Assembly: GCA_021904315.1 (NCBI GenBank) | Contig: CM038917.1 | Coordinates: forward strand, 19,390,041-19,454,040 | Direction of reading: 5' to 3' | Length of the DNA: 64,000 nt | Origin: Sphagnum magellanicum | Taxonomy: Eukaryota > Streptophyta > Sphagnopsida > Sphagnales > Sphagnaceae | Shown: positions 12,701 through 24,110 of the stretch, one piece after another | How the letters are laid out: the number at the start of each line of letters is the position of its first letter | Numbering within the stretch: the first letter of the stretch is position 1 | Translations under genes and position numbers: made by a program | Notes under the pieces: generated by a model | The model's database searches: none | What the model was told of the DNA's origin: nothing | What the model saw: only the letters and a program-made list of their open reading frames with translations

Positions 12701-15700
12701 TTCATTTCTAAAACCTTCAGATGTAAAGGGAGCTCACCAGGAAGCCAGATGATCAATGTCTGAACCTAGTCAATGGACAAGTTTGAGTTCTATTTTGAAT
12801 CCTGTTGGAGATTTATGCCCCTGGCATGTGATTAGAGTTCATTATGTATTTGATCTAGAGTTTGGGATCTACTATTTGACTTCTAGTTGTTGATGATGAC
12901 AAGCTTTTGGTTGATGAACTCTTGCAGATGACAGCTCTTTCTAACATAGAAGCAAAGAAAAAATTTGAATTCTTAGAAGCTGTGAGTGGATCAATGGATG
13001 CTCACCTGCGTTACTTTAAACAGGCAAGTTTTCCTGAAGACATTTGGTTTTTCTGATGTTGATATAGTTGTTTAATACCTGGCTAACAACAAGATGATAT
13101 TGCAGGGCTATGAGTTGCTGCATCAGATGGAACCGTACATACATCAGGTAAATTATGGACACAGTTCTTCATTCACTTTCTTGAAGCAGTGTTTTTCTGT
13201 GTTTTATTGGAGATTCTGATACCGGTACGGAATCACGTGTTGTTAAGTTCAGTCTTAGTGGCTTTGCAGAGTAGTATAGTAGACATATGATGGTTCAGGA
13301 GAAACCTGGTGGAACATAAACTCATGCTTGCACATTCAGCAACAACTAGACCTTTTGTACACTTGTACAATTCATGTTAGTTTATACTGTTCATTACTGA
13401 TATTGTAGTTCTTATCCTGTGAAATCTGTGAATATCATGGATGATGGGATGGGACAGGTGCTGACTTATGCTCAACAATCACGAGAAAGAGCCAATTATG
13501 AGCAAGCAGCACTTGCAGATCGGATGCAGGAATATCGCCGACAGATGGAGCGAGAAAATCAACGTTCATTTAGTGATGTGGACACCTTGGCAACTGGGGA
13601 TGGAATTCAGGCTGTTGGCCGCAGTTCCCACAAATTGATAGAGGCTGTCATGCAATCTACACCAAGAGGGAAGGTGGGTTCTCACTACTTTCAAATGAAT
13701 TGCTGATTTTCATTTGAAAACTTGCTCAAAGCAAATATTTTCTCACAGATTATCAATCATAATGTACTGTGGGACTATTTGTTCTGTGCAGATACAAACA
13801 ATAAAGCAGGGTTACTTACTGAAACGTTCATCAAACTTGCGAGGTGATTGGAAACGTAGGTTTTTTGTGCTGGATAGCCGAGGAATGTTGTACTACTACC
13901 GGAAACAATGGGGCAAACCCACAGTAAGTTTTATTGCTTTGAGGACATCTTGATCTAGGTCTTCATTCTCCTAAAGTGGATGGGGAGGGTTGCAGCTGTC
14001 ATTGTCATGTCCGGTGGGTGGTACCTACATCCTTTTATATAGTTGGAGTAGCCTTCCATCAGCTTGAATAATTCAATTTGTAGTATGAAGAAATGCTCAG
14101 CTTTTTTTTCTAAGCAGGTAGCCTTGATAAGAGAGCTGCTGTTGGTAATATTTCTATGTACAGATTTTGTTCCTTGTACTTGTTGTCCAGGTTAGATGCA
14201 CCTGTCAATATATTTAGACAAGATTTAACATATAAGCTTTAGAATGTACTTGTAAGCCTTGTTGAGATGGATTGCATCAAGCTAGGAATCTGAAATGATA
14301 ATCACTTAAGTTGATGCTTAATTTCAGGGGAATCAGAATGTTGGCACTGCATAATCGATCTCTGGCTGGGGTTGGTTCGTTGGGCTGGTCATAGGATGAC
14401 AAAACTATAGCTCATCACACTGTCAATTTGCTGACTTCCACCATCAAGATTGATGCTGAGCAATCAGATCTCCGTTTCTGCTTTCGCATCATATCTCCTT
14501 CCAAGACATACACTCTTCAGGTACTTACTTTGGTGGTCATATGGATGTCTCTCTAGCATGTCTTATTCACACTATCCCAAGAACCTCCTTGTTGAGTGTG
14601 GTATTCAATTATGAAAGTAATTCATGGTGTTGCAGCTCTAATTGAAGTGCTAAAAAATGGGCAGGCAGAGAATGTGATTGACAGAATGGACTGGATGGAC
14701 AAGATTACTGGAGTTATTGCATCCCTCCTTAGTAACCAAGTTCCCGACCAGGTTTGTTTTTCATTCATGTAAGATGCAATCTGAATAAGTTTCTGTTTCT
14801 TCTTCACCTTCCATGTTATCTGGAGGTTGCCAGGAGTTGAATGGGTGAGCTATGTCTATCTTTGCACCATGTGCAATCTAGCTAGGGTGGATACAACAGT
14901 CCAATATGAACTCTGTAGTTAAGCACCCTATGTCTAAAATGTCTTGGAAAGAGTAGCTGCCCATGATAACACCGCCTAAAGACTCATATATCCTACATCT
15001 GGAAGGAGGCAGTACCTGCAGTGTAGGGGAGAGGCTCTTAGTCAAGCTGCTCTGGCTAGTGTCAAATAAAAAATGTTAAAAAAGTGTTTGCACCTTGCCA
15101 AGTCTTGTGTTCTTTTCACCAATACTGCACTGCTGTGAATCCAACAGATTAGTTACAATCTGTGCGCAATATGTTATCAGGTCCAACCAGTGTGTTGCAG
15201 TTCTAGAAGAGCTGTTTTTCTATGTCATTTCTCACTTGGAATAGAGCTCATCTTTGATTGACGCTGTCTTCATCAACATTGTCGCAATTGATTGGCAGAG
15301 ATCATACCGAAGTCCCATGAGCGGAAGCCATCAGAGAACACCCAGTGAGAGCAGCACATTAAGTGCAACTTCTACAGACATTGATGCTGTAGATGACACA
15401 GCAATGTCAAAGGGTCACTCTAGCAGCTCCCACAGGGACCATGCACCTTGGCGTAGCCTGAAAGCTCAAATGGCTCTTGAACCACAAGAGAAGCCTTTGG
15501 ATATCCTGCAACGGGTGCCTGGGAATGACTTTTGTGCTGATTGTGGTGCTGCGGAACCAGATTGGGCATCCTTGAATTTGGGTATCTTGCTCTGCATTGA
15601 GTGCTCAGGAGTGCACAGAAATCTTGGTGTTCAAATCTCCAAGGTAAGGAAATCAATGAATCTTTTGTTTCACCTAATATCCCTTTATTGTGTTCTACAC

Positions 15701-18546
15701 TGGGAGTTATGCTTGGGCTGAGCATGTTGTTCATAAGGACAGAGGTTAATATGTCAGGTGACATACATGTCTGCAGGTGAACCTTCTTTCCCTTCTTTTT
15801 CCCAGGACTTGCATACTAGATTTGTACCTGGATTGAACTCAAAGATAGCAGGTGATTTGATCATACAGCCACTGTCCACTTTGGAGCAAGCTTATGTTTT
15901 TTTGGAGTTTTGAAAAATCCTTAACTACCCAGGTGCCACTCACTATAGTTAAGAATCATGACTGCTCTGTTTATGATGACATTGCCTGGTGGGCAGGTGC
16001 GATCATTGACACTGGATGTAAGGGTGTGGGAGCCATCTGTAATTGGCTATTTCCAATCAGTTGGAAATGCATTTGCTAACTCAATTTGGGAGGAGGGCCT
16101 CTCCATAGAGGGCAGTACAAGACATTTATCTTCAGGACAATCAGCCGAGAGGTGCTTGTAAAACCTTATAGCTTATTTTGTTATGCTTCTTATTTCTCTC
16201 AGCCTATCCTTGTGTAATGATTTTTGGTTATGCTGATTTGGTTCCAGGGGTGCCAGCAATGATAGGGGTCATCCTGCTCCAGATATCCCCATGGTGAAAC
16301 CAGATGCCATGGATCCACTGCCTGTGAAGGAGAAGTTCATTCAGGCAAAGGTGTGTACCAGAAAAAAAATCATTTGCTTGTTTATCAGTTGCTTGCTTTG
16401 TTCTTGAATCCCTGGATTTCAAATGAGAAATAGAGTGGATGAGAAGATATCCTTGGAATTTGAAGTTGAGTGAGCTCTAATGGTTAGAAGACCTGCTGAT
16501 CATATTTGTTAGTGTGCAAACCAGTGACGCTGGCTTTTGATTCCTACTAGCCGTCTTATGTTTGGAATGCATCAAGATATTTGATGCAGATATTGATCTC
16601 TGGGTTCTTCAGAAATCTCTAGAGCCACTGCCAGAGGCATTTGGGCTCCTTTTAGTACTACTAATAGTAAGATGAACTAGAGCCCATTGTGTCCTCAAAA
16701 ATTTGTGCTTCCTTCTGTGCTACTAATATTGCAATGAAGCAGAGCCCACTTTGTTGATGATGCTCTTAAAGTTCTGTGTCTTGTTTCTGTCTTTTCTTTG
16801 TTGTTTGGTTCTTTGTCTTCTTGTTCTGTTCTTCTTTTGTCTTGGTTTCATTGGTTATGTTCTTTTCAATTTTGTTGAGCTAGCCAGTATCTTGGCCAAG
16901 TCTTTCTGATACTGCTTGGTCCTGTGATGAGAACTCAGCATGTTGGGTAACAATTGAAATCAACCATTACTAGGAGCTGATGAAGGTCGTGCGGCTCTCA
17001 CTGTTGTTCAGACCACTTGTCAGCTTTGGTTTTTGTTCTTTTTGTGCTGTTTTCTTTGGTTGGGTCTCATCTTCTTCCTGTTTGCTGATATGTCATCAAA
17101 TCTGAAATCTTAATATCCCTATTATTGTGTCATTTCTCAATTCTCTTCAGGTTGACTCAAGTTGTAAGTATGAGACCTTTTCAATAATTATGAATCTATC
17201 CTCTTGGTACTGATACCTGTGGGAGAAAATAGAAATTTCAAACTGGATTGAATCACATTGAATCAGTGATTGAATTTAAGCAGATTTACATGTATGTGCT
17301 ATTTTTTGATTTGCTGCATTGAAGATGAAACACTGACACTTGGATTATGTCCTTTTCTGCAGTATGTTGAAAAAAGATTTGTGCAGAGGTTAAAGGTGGA
17401 TTCACGGGGTCCAACTGTGTCCAGGCGGATCTGGGATGCTGTCCAGATGAACAAGCAGCAACTAGCACTCCGCTTGCTCATAACTGCTGATGCCAACCCC
17501 AACACAACATTGGAACAAGCAATGGGAGCTGGGGAATCCTCTAGATTGCCATTGGTGGCAACCATTGCAACAGCACTCTCACGGAGAAACAGTGGCTCTC
17601 AACATGGTCGAAGCAACTGGAGTGGACCACTAGTTGGGAATCACTCTGTGCAAAGTGCAGTGGAGTTACGATCAGCATCTTCAAGCCCAGGACCTAGGGC
17701 ACCTACGAGCAGTCCAGCAGCCAATGAACAACCAGGGACCAGCCTCAAAGATACACGGGGATGCACACTCCTGCACGTGGCATGTCAGATTGGGGATCTG
17801 AGCCTGATTGAACTTCTGCTCCAGCATAGGGCACAAGTCAATATCACCGATGCCCAAGGTCGAACACCTCTGCATTACTGCATTTTGAGTGGCAAAAACT
17901 TGTGTGCCAAGCTACTCTTGACAAGGTACTTGTGGAAAGTCATTCAACTTTGCATAGGATATTACTGGAACTCCTAACCATTGTTTTGAGTTGTCCTAAG
18001 TCTGCATCTTCCATTTCCTGTGCTGTGGAATTCCAGGGGGTAGTTGGCATTTGACTTGTACTTATCTTGTGCATAAGCACTGGGCTGTACTTTCTGTTAG
18101 TGGCCCTGGAAAAGTTGCTAGGGTCAAGCATATTGTGCAATTCCAGTGCAGAAGTCAATTCTTTCAGTGGTGCAGAAGCCCTCATATGAAGTGAGCTCCT
18201 TAAAGGATGAAGGTGACCTAGGCCTCTATGTATCTCCTTGGGTGTAAGCTTGTGGCAACCCCTTTTCTTTCATCCCACCTTTGCTAAGACCTGGGTGGTC
18301 AACTTCCTTTCAATGGAAGTGGTCAAGACAAATGTCCTTGCTTTAGAGATGGCACTTTAAAATTGTGCCACATGGAAATCATCTTCAAATCATAACACTG
18401 GCTCACATCCAAAAAAATCTTTTTGCAGAGGATCTAATCCAGTGGCAACAGACAGTTTCGGCAAGACACCATTGGAGAGTGCAATGGAGCAAGGGGCCAT
18501 TACAGATGATGAACTATTTGTCATGCTGTCTGAACCAGGTCGATAG
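9702..18546 (+). CDS. BAR-PH-ArfGAP-ankyrin protein (plant AGD/VAN3 type)
   Basis: ADP-ribosylation factor GTPase-activating protein of the plant ACAP-like AGD1-4 class. Relatives stimulate GTP hydrolysis on Arf at trans-Golgi and plasma-membrane vesicles. I read 19 coding exons: 9702-9746, 10174-10250, 10455-10555, 10655-10725, 10848-10910, 11599-11643, 12301-12366, 12629-12676, 12928-13023, 13106-13147, 13458-13673, 13792-13923, 14395-14520, 14665-14751, 15299-15643, 15997-16151, 16248-16350, 17363-17925 and 18429-18546. They join in phase to 2499 nt (832 residues), close to the family length. Domains: BAR coiled-coil about 1-230; PH about 293-405 ([20 protein letters not shown]); ArfGAP zinc finger C484-x2-C487-x16-C504-x2-C507 with arginine finger R512; ankyrin repeats about 739-825. 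The start matches the family N-terminus ([11 protein letters not shown]). Intron 9 has a GC donor. Exon 13 is the weak point: the stronger acceptor at 14327 would bring in out-of-frame sequence with stops, so the in-frame acceptor at 14394 was chosen. Confidence 0.9.
14328..14394 (+). other. Broken PH-domain spacer before exon 13 of the ArfGAP gene
   Basis: A good acceptor (AATTTCAG) ends at 14327, and the following 67 bases look like an eroded exon part. One frame begins GNQNVGTA and a shifted frame continues HNRSLAGVG, resembling the variable loop of plant AGD PH domains. Reading through meets a frame break and a stop (TAG at 14392-14394) just before the conserved [13 protein letters not shown] stretch. 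Splicing to the AG at 14394 avoids both. Possible causes are a real 22-codon loss by acceptor shift, an assembly error, or a mildly damaged gene. Confidence 0.5.
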
Positions 18547-21200
18547 CTCACTTCTTCTATGTAACTGTATACTGTAGTTAGCTAGGGTAGGCTGTTGTGC
18601 AACCAGTTGGTGTGGTATTTGCAGGTCAAATTGGTTGGTAATGTAGTTGATTGAGGTTCATAGAACAGGATGTGGTCTTCCTCCATTTTCTGTTTACTGT
18701 ATGTGGATTAATTCTCATGTCTGAGTCATGAGTTTCACTATATCCTGGAACTGTTTTCAAACTCCAGAATCTAGATGTCAGACCTATAATATAGAGGAAG
18801 ACATTTAGCCCAAGATTCCAACCTGAGATGTTGAGTAAACACCAGAAATAAGGCTGAAGTACTATGAGGTGCTGGAGTGTCCACACAACATGAAGCACTG
18901 TCTGATGTATCCTTCTCTTTTCCTTGGAATGTCTCCTAGCCTATGTGGCAAGAGTATACTGTTCACACTCAGGTTCACCAAATCTAGCACTCCAAGGAAG
19001 ATAGCAGTTGCATGGACTAGGTGTAGAGATAATTTTCTGTAAATTAGAGTGTTCTCCAGTTTAATTGGATATTGTCTTTTGCTTCTGTATTCCTTTATTT
19101 TTTGTTGTGGATTTATTTATGTCTTGTATCATTTGCTGGCCTGCATTGCTACTACAGGCATCTTTAAATTTGGTTTGTCATGCTTTTTCAAATGCTCAAG
19201 TTGTTGCTATTAGTCTTACTATGTCCTATCTGTCTTCTTAAAGATTTTCAATAATCAAAATTGTGGTTTCACTTGTAGGTGCAGATGGACATGTTTTGAT
19301 GAGTGATATTTTGCACAGTTTTCAGTGTTTTTTGCCCTGTGAATGCTCCACAGATTCTTTTTATCTGGTGTGCTCACACAGGTTACTTTTAGCTCATCAT
19401 GCATGTGAGGTTGGTGAAGTCCCACAGGAAAAGATTGGAGCTGCCCAGCAAGACTTGATCAAGCCCTTTTTGCTTGACCATGCTCTGCACCACCAAGACT
19501 AGTGCTGCTGCAGCTGGGGTTCCACTGGGGCATGGGCTCCATGGCCCTAGTGTGGTGGTCACAGTAGATTGTTTATGGCTGGAGCTTTCCTGTGGCTTCT
19601 TCCACCTGAACAGCAGCTACTTGGCTCCTTCAGAGTCGCCGTCATATCTTCAAGAAGGGAACTTGTACACATGTGTGGTGTTATTATTTCTGAAATAGAT
19701 GGCAACAACAAGCTGAGTCTTTGGAAGCTCTGTGGTGGTCATTCCAGTATTATCACCTGCCATAAGACTGTCTCTTACCTGCTTTGTCTGTGCTGGTGCT
19801 GGTGCTGGTCTTAACAAGTTGTCTTTGTGATCTCGCCTGCCAGCATCCTGCACCTGCAAAAGTTCTGATCATTTGGGAGGCTTGCTGCACACCCACACTG
19901 ATCTGTAATACACTGATCACCTGCCTGCTGCAGTAGAATTTGGGGCTCACTATAGCCATCAGCAAGAGTGCCTGACATTGTAATTGCAGAGACCCCAACC
20001 AGGAGTATAAGAAGCAGCCGAAGGCTCTGTAAGAACTCTCATTATGTGATTCCACAACTGATGGCTGGCTGGTGCAGGAGGTAACAATCTGTGATGGGGA
20101 ATACCACTGCAGTTCAATTCTTGAGCTGCCAGCAACTGGGGCCTTTGCTCATAATCATGGGAAGCATGTCATCCTTAAAGCAGCGTGGCTTCCAAGTGTT
20201 CACTCAACTGGCCACTTGGCTGCAAACACTATGCTGCCAGCCAGGTCAGGGAGAAGCTGGAAGATCGGCTTGTGGGTGAGGGAGGGGTCAATGCCCAGTC
20301 TGCACAGTTTCTTCTTCACCGGTATGCTCCAATGATTTTGCACATTGCTGTCAGTGCAAACCCAGTAACTGTACTGCTATCAGCTACTACCTGTGTGAGT
20401 CATCACCATGGAGAAAGCCAAATCCTTCAGAAATTCACCTCCAAATTCTAAGTGTTTGTGCCCTAAGTGTGCAACGTTACCAAAATGACATTTGCAATCA
20501 TCCAAAAAGCAGCTCAGTAAGTACATCCTTGCTTTCATATGTGCAGTACTAGAGGAATTCAAGTGCCTTCAGTGTTTTGAGTACTTGGGCTTAAGCTAAA
20601 TTATTCATATGATCATGCTGACAACAGAGAGAATCTTGTGGGTGCAGAGGATAACTCCCACCAAACATTGAACTTTCTGTGTGATATGAAGGATACAATT
20701 TGAAGTGTGATTGAGACTTCATTCTGTCTGCAAGGAAGAGAAATTCAGAGATATTAGTCAAGTGGTGTCTTTTAACTATATGTTCATGCAGAGGAGTTGC
20801 TGCTGGTTACAGGCAGATGAATATACTTCTCACAGTTGACAAATGGCAACCTTGTGCAATCTCATGATCTGACCTGACATTACAAATCCAGCAGTTATGG
20901 CAGTATCTTCTTGACTACAGTGGAACTTTGCTTGAAGTGCTCACCAACATTTGTCTCTGATGAGCAGGTTAGCAAAGATTGTGTTATGCAGACGTAATTC
21001 ATTTGTGTTTTCTTTTCAGATGATCATGCCACAAGTCAGTAAAACCAATGTGCCACCTTGCAGTCGACACTCCTGCCGCAGATTCCTCCTCCCCAGAGAA
21101 TTCAAAGTCCAGTAAGTAATATTCTTCTCCTGATCATTTGATATTAATTTAGTGCTTTGTTTTCCTGAGGAAGTGTTAGCCTTGCTGTTTCTTCTTCATC
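18547..21200 (+). other. Gene-like but non-coding sequence after the ArfGAP stop
   Basis: The 2.6 kb after the stop codon keeps the GC-richer, TG/CA-rich composition of the gene introns and only then returns to AT-rich DNA. No conserved protein could be read in any frame, and the ORFs of 60-100 codons look like chance. It may be a long or spliced 3' UTR, a non-coding transcript, or a decayed neighbouring gene. An exon-like block at 21020-21111 lies at its end. Confidence 0.45.
21020..21111 (+). other. Exon-like block of unknown gene
   Basis: A pyrimidine-rich acceptor (TTTTCTTTTCAG) precedes 21020 and a consensus donor (GTAAGT) follows 21111. The 92 bases between are open in one frame, beginning MIMPQVSK and ending LPREFKVQ. 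No family is recognised. It could be a 3'-UTR exon of the ArfGAP gene or a leftover of another gene. Support is from splice consensus alone. Confidence 0.25.
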
Positions 21201-21379
21201 GTGAGAACGGAGATTTCTCTATTCTTATGAAAGATATAATATATTATTTTCCTGCAACCTGAAACAGATTGAGGATGCACAAATGCTTGGTGATATCTAA
21301 CAATATGTTCTAGTGCCAAGGCTTGATTTCCAGAATGAGCATATTGGATTATGTGTGAGGAGACTCCTGTGTGTGAGAT

Positions 21380-21860
21380 AGGTATCCAAAGAATCCATGT
21401 GTTGGGATAAAATTGACGACATAGATGAAACTTTAGACATGGATAACAAAAGTGGCCACATGGACAAAATCTGAAACTTTTCATGACAATATGAAGCTAA
21501 ATTTCTGTGTGTGAAATTATACTTCACATAAAATGGATGACATTGGGCTGTATGGATGTTTTGAAGACACAGATGATATGTGACCATAAGGAATGAATTT
21601 AAAGTTTGCAATATAAAAAAAACCCATGACTGAAATGAAATTGGTTAGATAGATGAAACAAAACCTGTTGGATGGTTTTTGACAACCAACATGGATGAAA
21701 TTAAAACTTGCAAATGAAGATTCATTATGGAATGACACTAAATGACATAGAAGCAAGCACCCTCATGTCATGTGTATGATGCTAATGAAGTAAGTAACAC
21801 GAAGGTGCAATTGGACATGTGGATGAAATAAGTACATCATAACGATGCAATTGGGATATG
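21380..21860. repeat. Degenerate GATGAAA-rich tandem repeat
   Basis: The motif (A)TGGATGAAA, or GACATGGATGA, recurs about every 30-50 bases with drift, for example near 21426, 21534, 21653, 21692 and 21820. It is non-coding. A similar but separate field lies at 28930-29240. Confidence 0.4.
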
Positions 21861-22785
21861 GAGGAAGCTTAATGTTCTCCATGCAGCTAACTGTTTGTTC
21901 ATCCAAGCACAAACCCATTGTCCATCATCATGTCAACCCTTCGACTAATTTCATTTTACTCCAAATGGGTTTTCCTCTTAAATTCACTCCCTAATGTCTT
22001 CTTGCTTTTCCCCATTTGCCTCAGAATGGTGGTTGGGTCTCTTAGACTTGACTAGATTATTGGTTGCACTCTTGCCCAATATTTTCAAACCCTAGTTCAA
22101 TTTTCACTCCCGATTATTATTAGGGGCCAGGGTGAAACACCAATCACCCGGATGGATGGTATGTGAACAGGAATCAAAATTTCATTGCATTTCTGTCCCT
22201 TAGCTAACCACAGTAGTCAGCTATGTACTAACCATCCACATGTATTTATCTACCTACCAAACATAGTCATCACCAAGTGCCTCCTCACCTTCTTACATAC
22301 TTACATAGTGACCACTTTAATTCACTACCTACTTATGGTGCATTCACACTTGATGTTAAGTCAGTGTTAAATGAAAATCTAGGTGGCATCCTAGGTGGCA
22401 CCCAATGTTAATCGGGGCCATAAGCTTAATGTTAAGTGAATGTTAGCTTAACATAAAAATTTCATGGTAACTAGTGTAAAGTCCTAAATGGGTAGCATGT
22501 TGTTAGGGGACTCAAGCTTTAGAGTTCCTAGAACCAAGTGTGAATGTACCTTTTAACCACTTAAAATAGGGTGTTACCCACAACTGAGTTACCTAGGTAG
22601 TGTGAGGTGGAAGTAGGAGGAGGGTCTACAGGATAGATTACCAAGGTAACTCGGTCACCTAAACCCTAAGGCTCATGAGGTTGGTACTAGGTTAGGCACA
22701 CAGCTTGTTCTCTTGGTAGGAAAAGGGGGTTTCGAAGCAAGGAACTCGAGTTGGGAACCCTAAAAGAGATGGGGTCTGAAGAATT
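21861..22785. other. Intergenic DNA, no gene
   Basis: No protein or RNA gene was recognised. It contains short AGGTGGCA(T/C)CCTAGG motifs near 22380-22405, like those at 3.4 kb, and repeated ACCTAGGTA words near 22590-22660. Confidence 0.5.
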
Positions 22786-22803
22786 AGGGTTAGGGTTAGG
22801 GTT
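22786..22803. repeat. Short TTAGGG repeat run
   Basis: Three consecutive TTAGGG units followed by TTTG. They lie just upstream of a CG-rich leader-like stretch. The run is too short to be a telomere remnant with certainty and may act as a telo-box-like promoter word. Confidence 0.5.
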
Positions 22804-23250
22804 TGTGTGCAAGCTTTAGCCGTCACGTGTTGGGCGAACCGAGCCTCTGCCGCCGCCTCTCGTCGCCTCTCTTCAGAATAAGACTGTTTGTTTGCGTGAC
22901 TGTTGGGGTCTATGACGAAGACCAGCTGTAATCCGAGCGCTGGTTCTGGTTGAATCCTGAGTTTAGAGTTTCGGTTGGCAGCTGATGATGGGCTTTTTGT
23001 TGGCATTTCTTCTCTGTTCCATTTTGACCTCCTGTTCATGTACCCGTCCAGAAATTAGAAGCTCGCTCGGATACGTTTCTCGTATGCGTTAGTTTGAAGT
23101 TCTTTCCTCTTATCTTTCATTCGATGTCTTGAATAATGTGATTAGATGGAGGGGTTTTCGTTTGTTTTGAACGCTCCGTTGGTTTTCTCCACTCTGACAT
23201 GGGAAGGAGATGATGAACCTTTCCCCAAATGATCGAATCTGATTCGAATC

Positions 23251-23504
23251 ATGCTATTCGCGCTCGCAAGAGCCAAAGCCAGAAAAACTGATCCTTCTCC
23301 TTTGCATGGGTAATTTGTTTTTTCTCGCCACTTCTGTTTTGGGTGTTATATAACCCTGTGATCATCGAGTGCTTTCATGTTCAATTCGCGATGATGATAT
23401 TGGTAAGATCAAGCTCAACAGACCTTATCATGGGGGCTTGATACCTTCATATGCCGAAGATCCCGCTGAACTGAGCGAAATTGAGCATCTCTTTGATGTT
23501 GACA
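23251..23504 (+). pseudogene. 5' fragment of an unrecognised spliced gene
   Basis: A CG-rich, leader-like stretch (22800-23250) precedes ATG 23251. Two exons can be joined in phase: 23251-23309 (donor GTAATT) and 23422-23504 (acceptor CTCAACAG, donor GTAAAT). They encode 47 residues starting MLFALARAKARK and including GGLIPSYAEDPAELSEIEHL. This looks like real protein sequence (acidic, balanced composition), but I do not recognise the family. A further coding-like stretch ending KTCHDPVEAALRKEP precedes a good donor at 23767, but its phase does not fit directly. Within about 150 bp the sequence becomes a copia integrase remnant, so the gene is probably truncated by a transposon or is a captured fragment. 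A full gene with exons I cannot see is possible. Confidence 0.35.
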
Positions 23505-23918
23505 GTAAATGTCATTAAATGTTGGATTTCGTAATCTTTAACTTTGTGTAACTATCCTTTTTCTTGATCTATATGCTTTGCTACTTAAGCCATAGCACTT
23601 ACGCAATGAAGCTGAGCCATGGTCACTTTTTAAGTTATTTCTTTACATAAGCGACCCCGTTCCTTAGCTAGGTGCTTTGCTACTGGAGCCCATAGCACGT
23701 CGCTGAAGAAGGATCACTGTAAAGACCTGCCATGATCCGGTGGAGGCCGCATTAAGGAAGGAGCCAGTAAGTGCATTTTTTGGCAGTAGTACAAGTGTTG
23801 TCACCGTTCATATGCCAACGTTCTGAGCCTCATTAGAGCCACTTCCCAGGAGTACCCATCGTTGAGGTTCGACTGGATGTAACAAATATGTGGCCCTTTC
23901 CCAGCAAAGCTACTTGCT

Positions 23919-24110
23919 GGTTCACTCTATTTCCTTGCTTTTGTGGATGATTATAGTAGGAAATTATGGGTGAAGGAGTGAAAAAGCATAGCAGCTTACT
24001 TGTGAAACAAAAGCTGGGCTTCAGCAGCAAGCATGTAGCTTGAAAAGGGAGAATGGTGGGGTATGTAGAAAATTGCACGGCATACAACATTTACGTAGAA
24101 AAGCAAAGCA
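23919..24110 (+). pseudogene. Ty1/copia integrase remnant
   Basis: The translation GSLYFLAFVDDYSRKLWV at 23919-23972 matches the start of the copia integrase catalytic core (the FVDDYSRK block). A shifted frame at 24040-24110 reads LKRENGGV then HGI, resembling the downstream copia LRSDNGGE...GI block. A stop after WVKE and the frame change show that it is inactive. The next 1.1 kb before the reverse-transcriptase remains at 25.2 kb does not read as the rest of pol, so the element is deleted or scrambled. Confidence 0.6.

Noticed and set aside
22786..22803. Vertebrate-type telomere TTAGGG
   Set aside because: Only three units, while nearby runs in the window are the plant heptamer. Best taken as a chance or promoter word.
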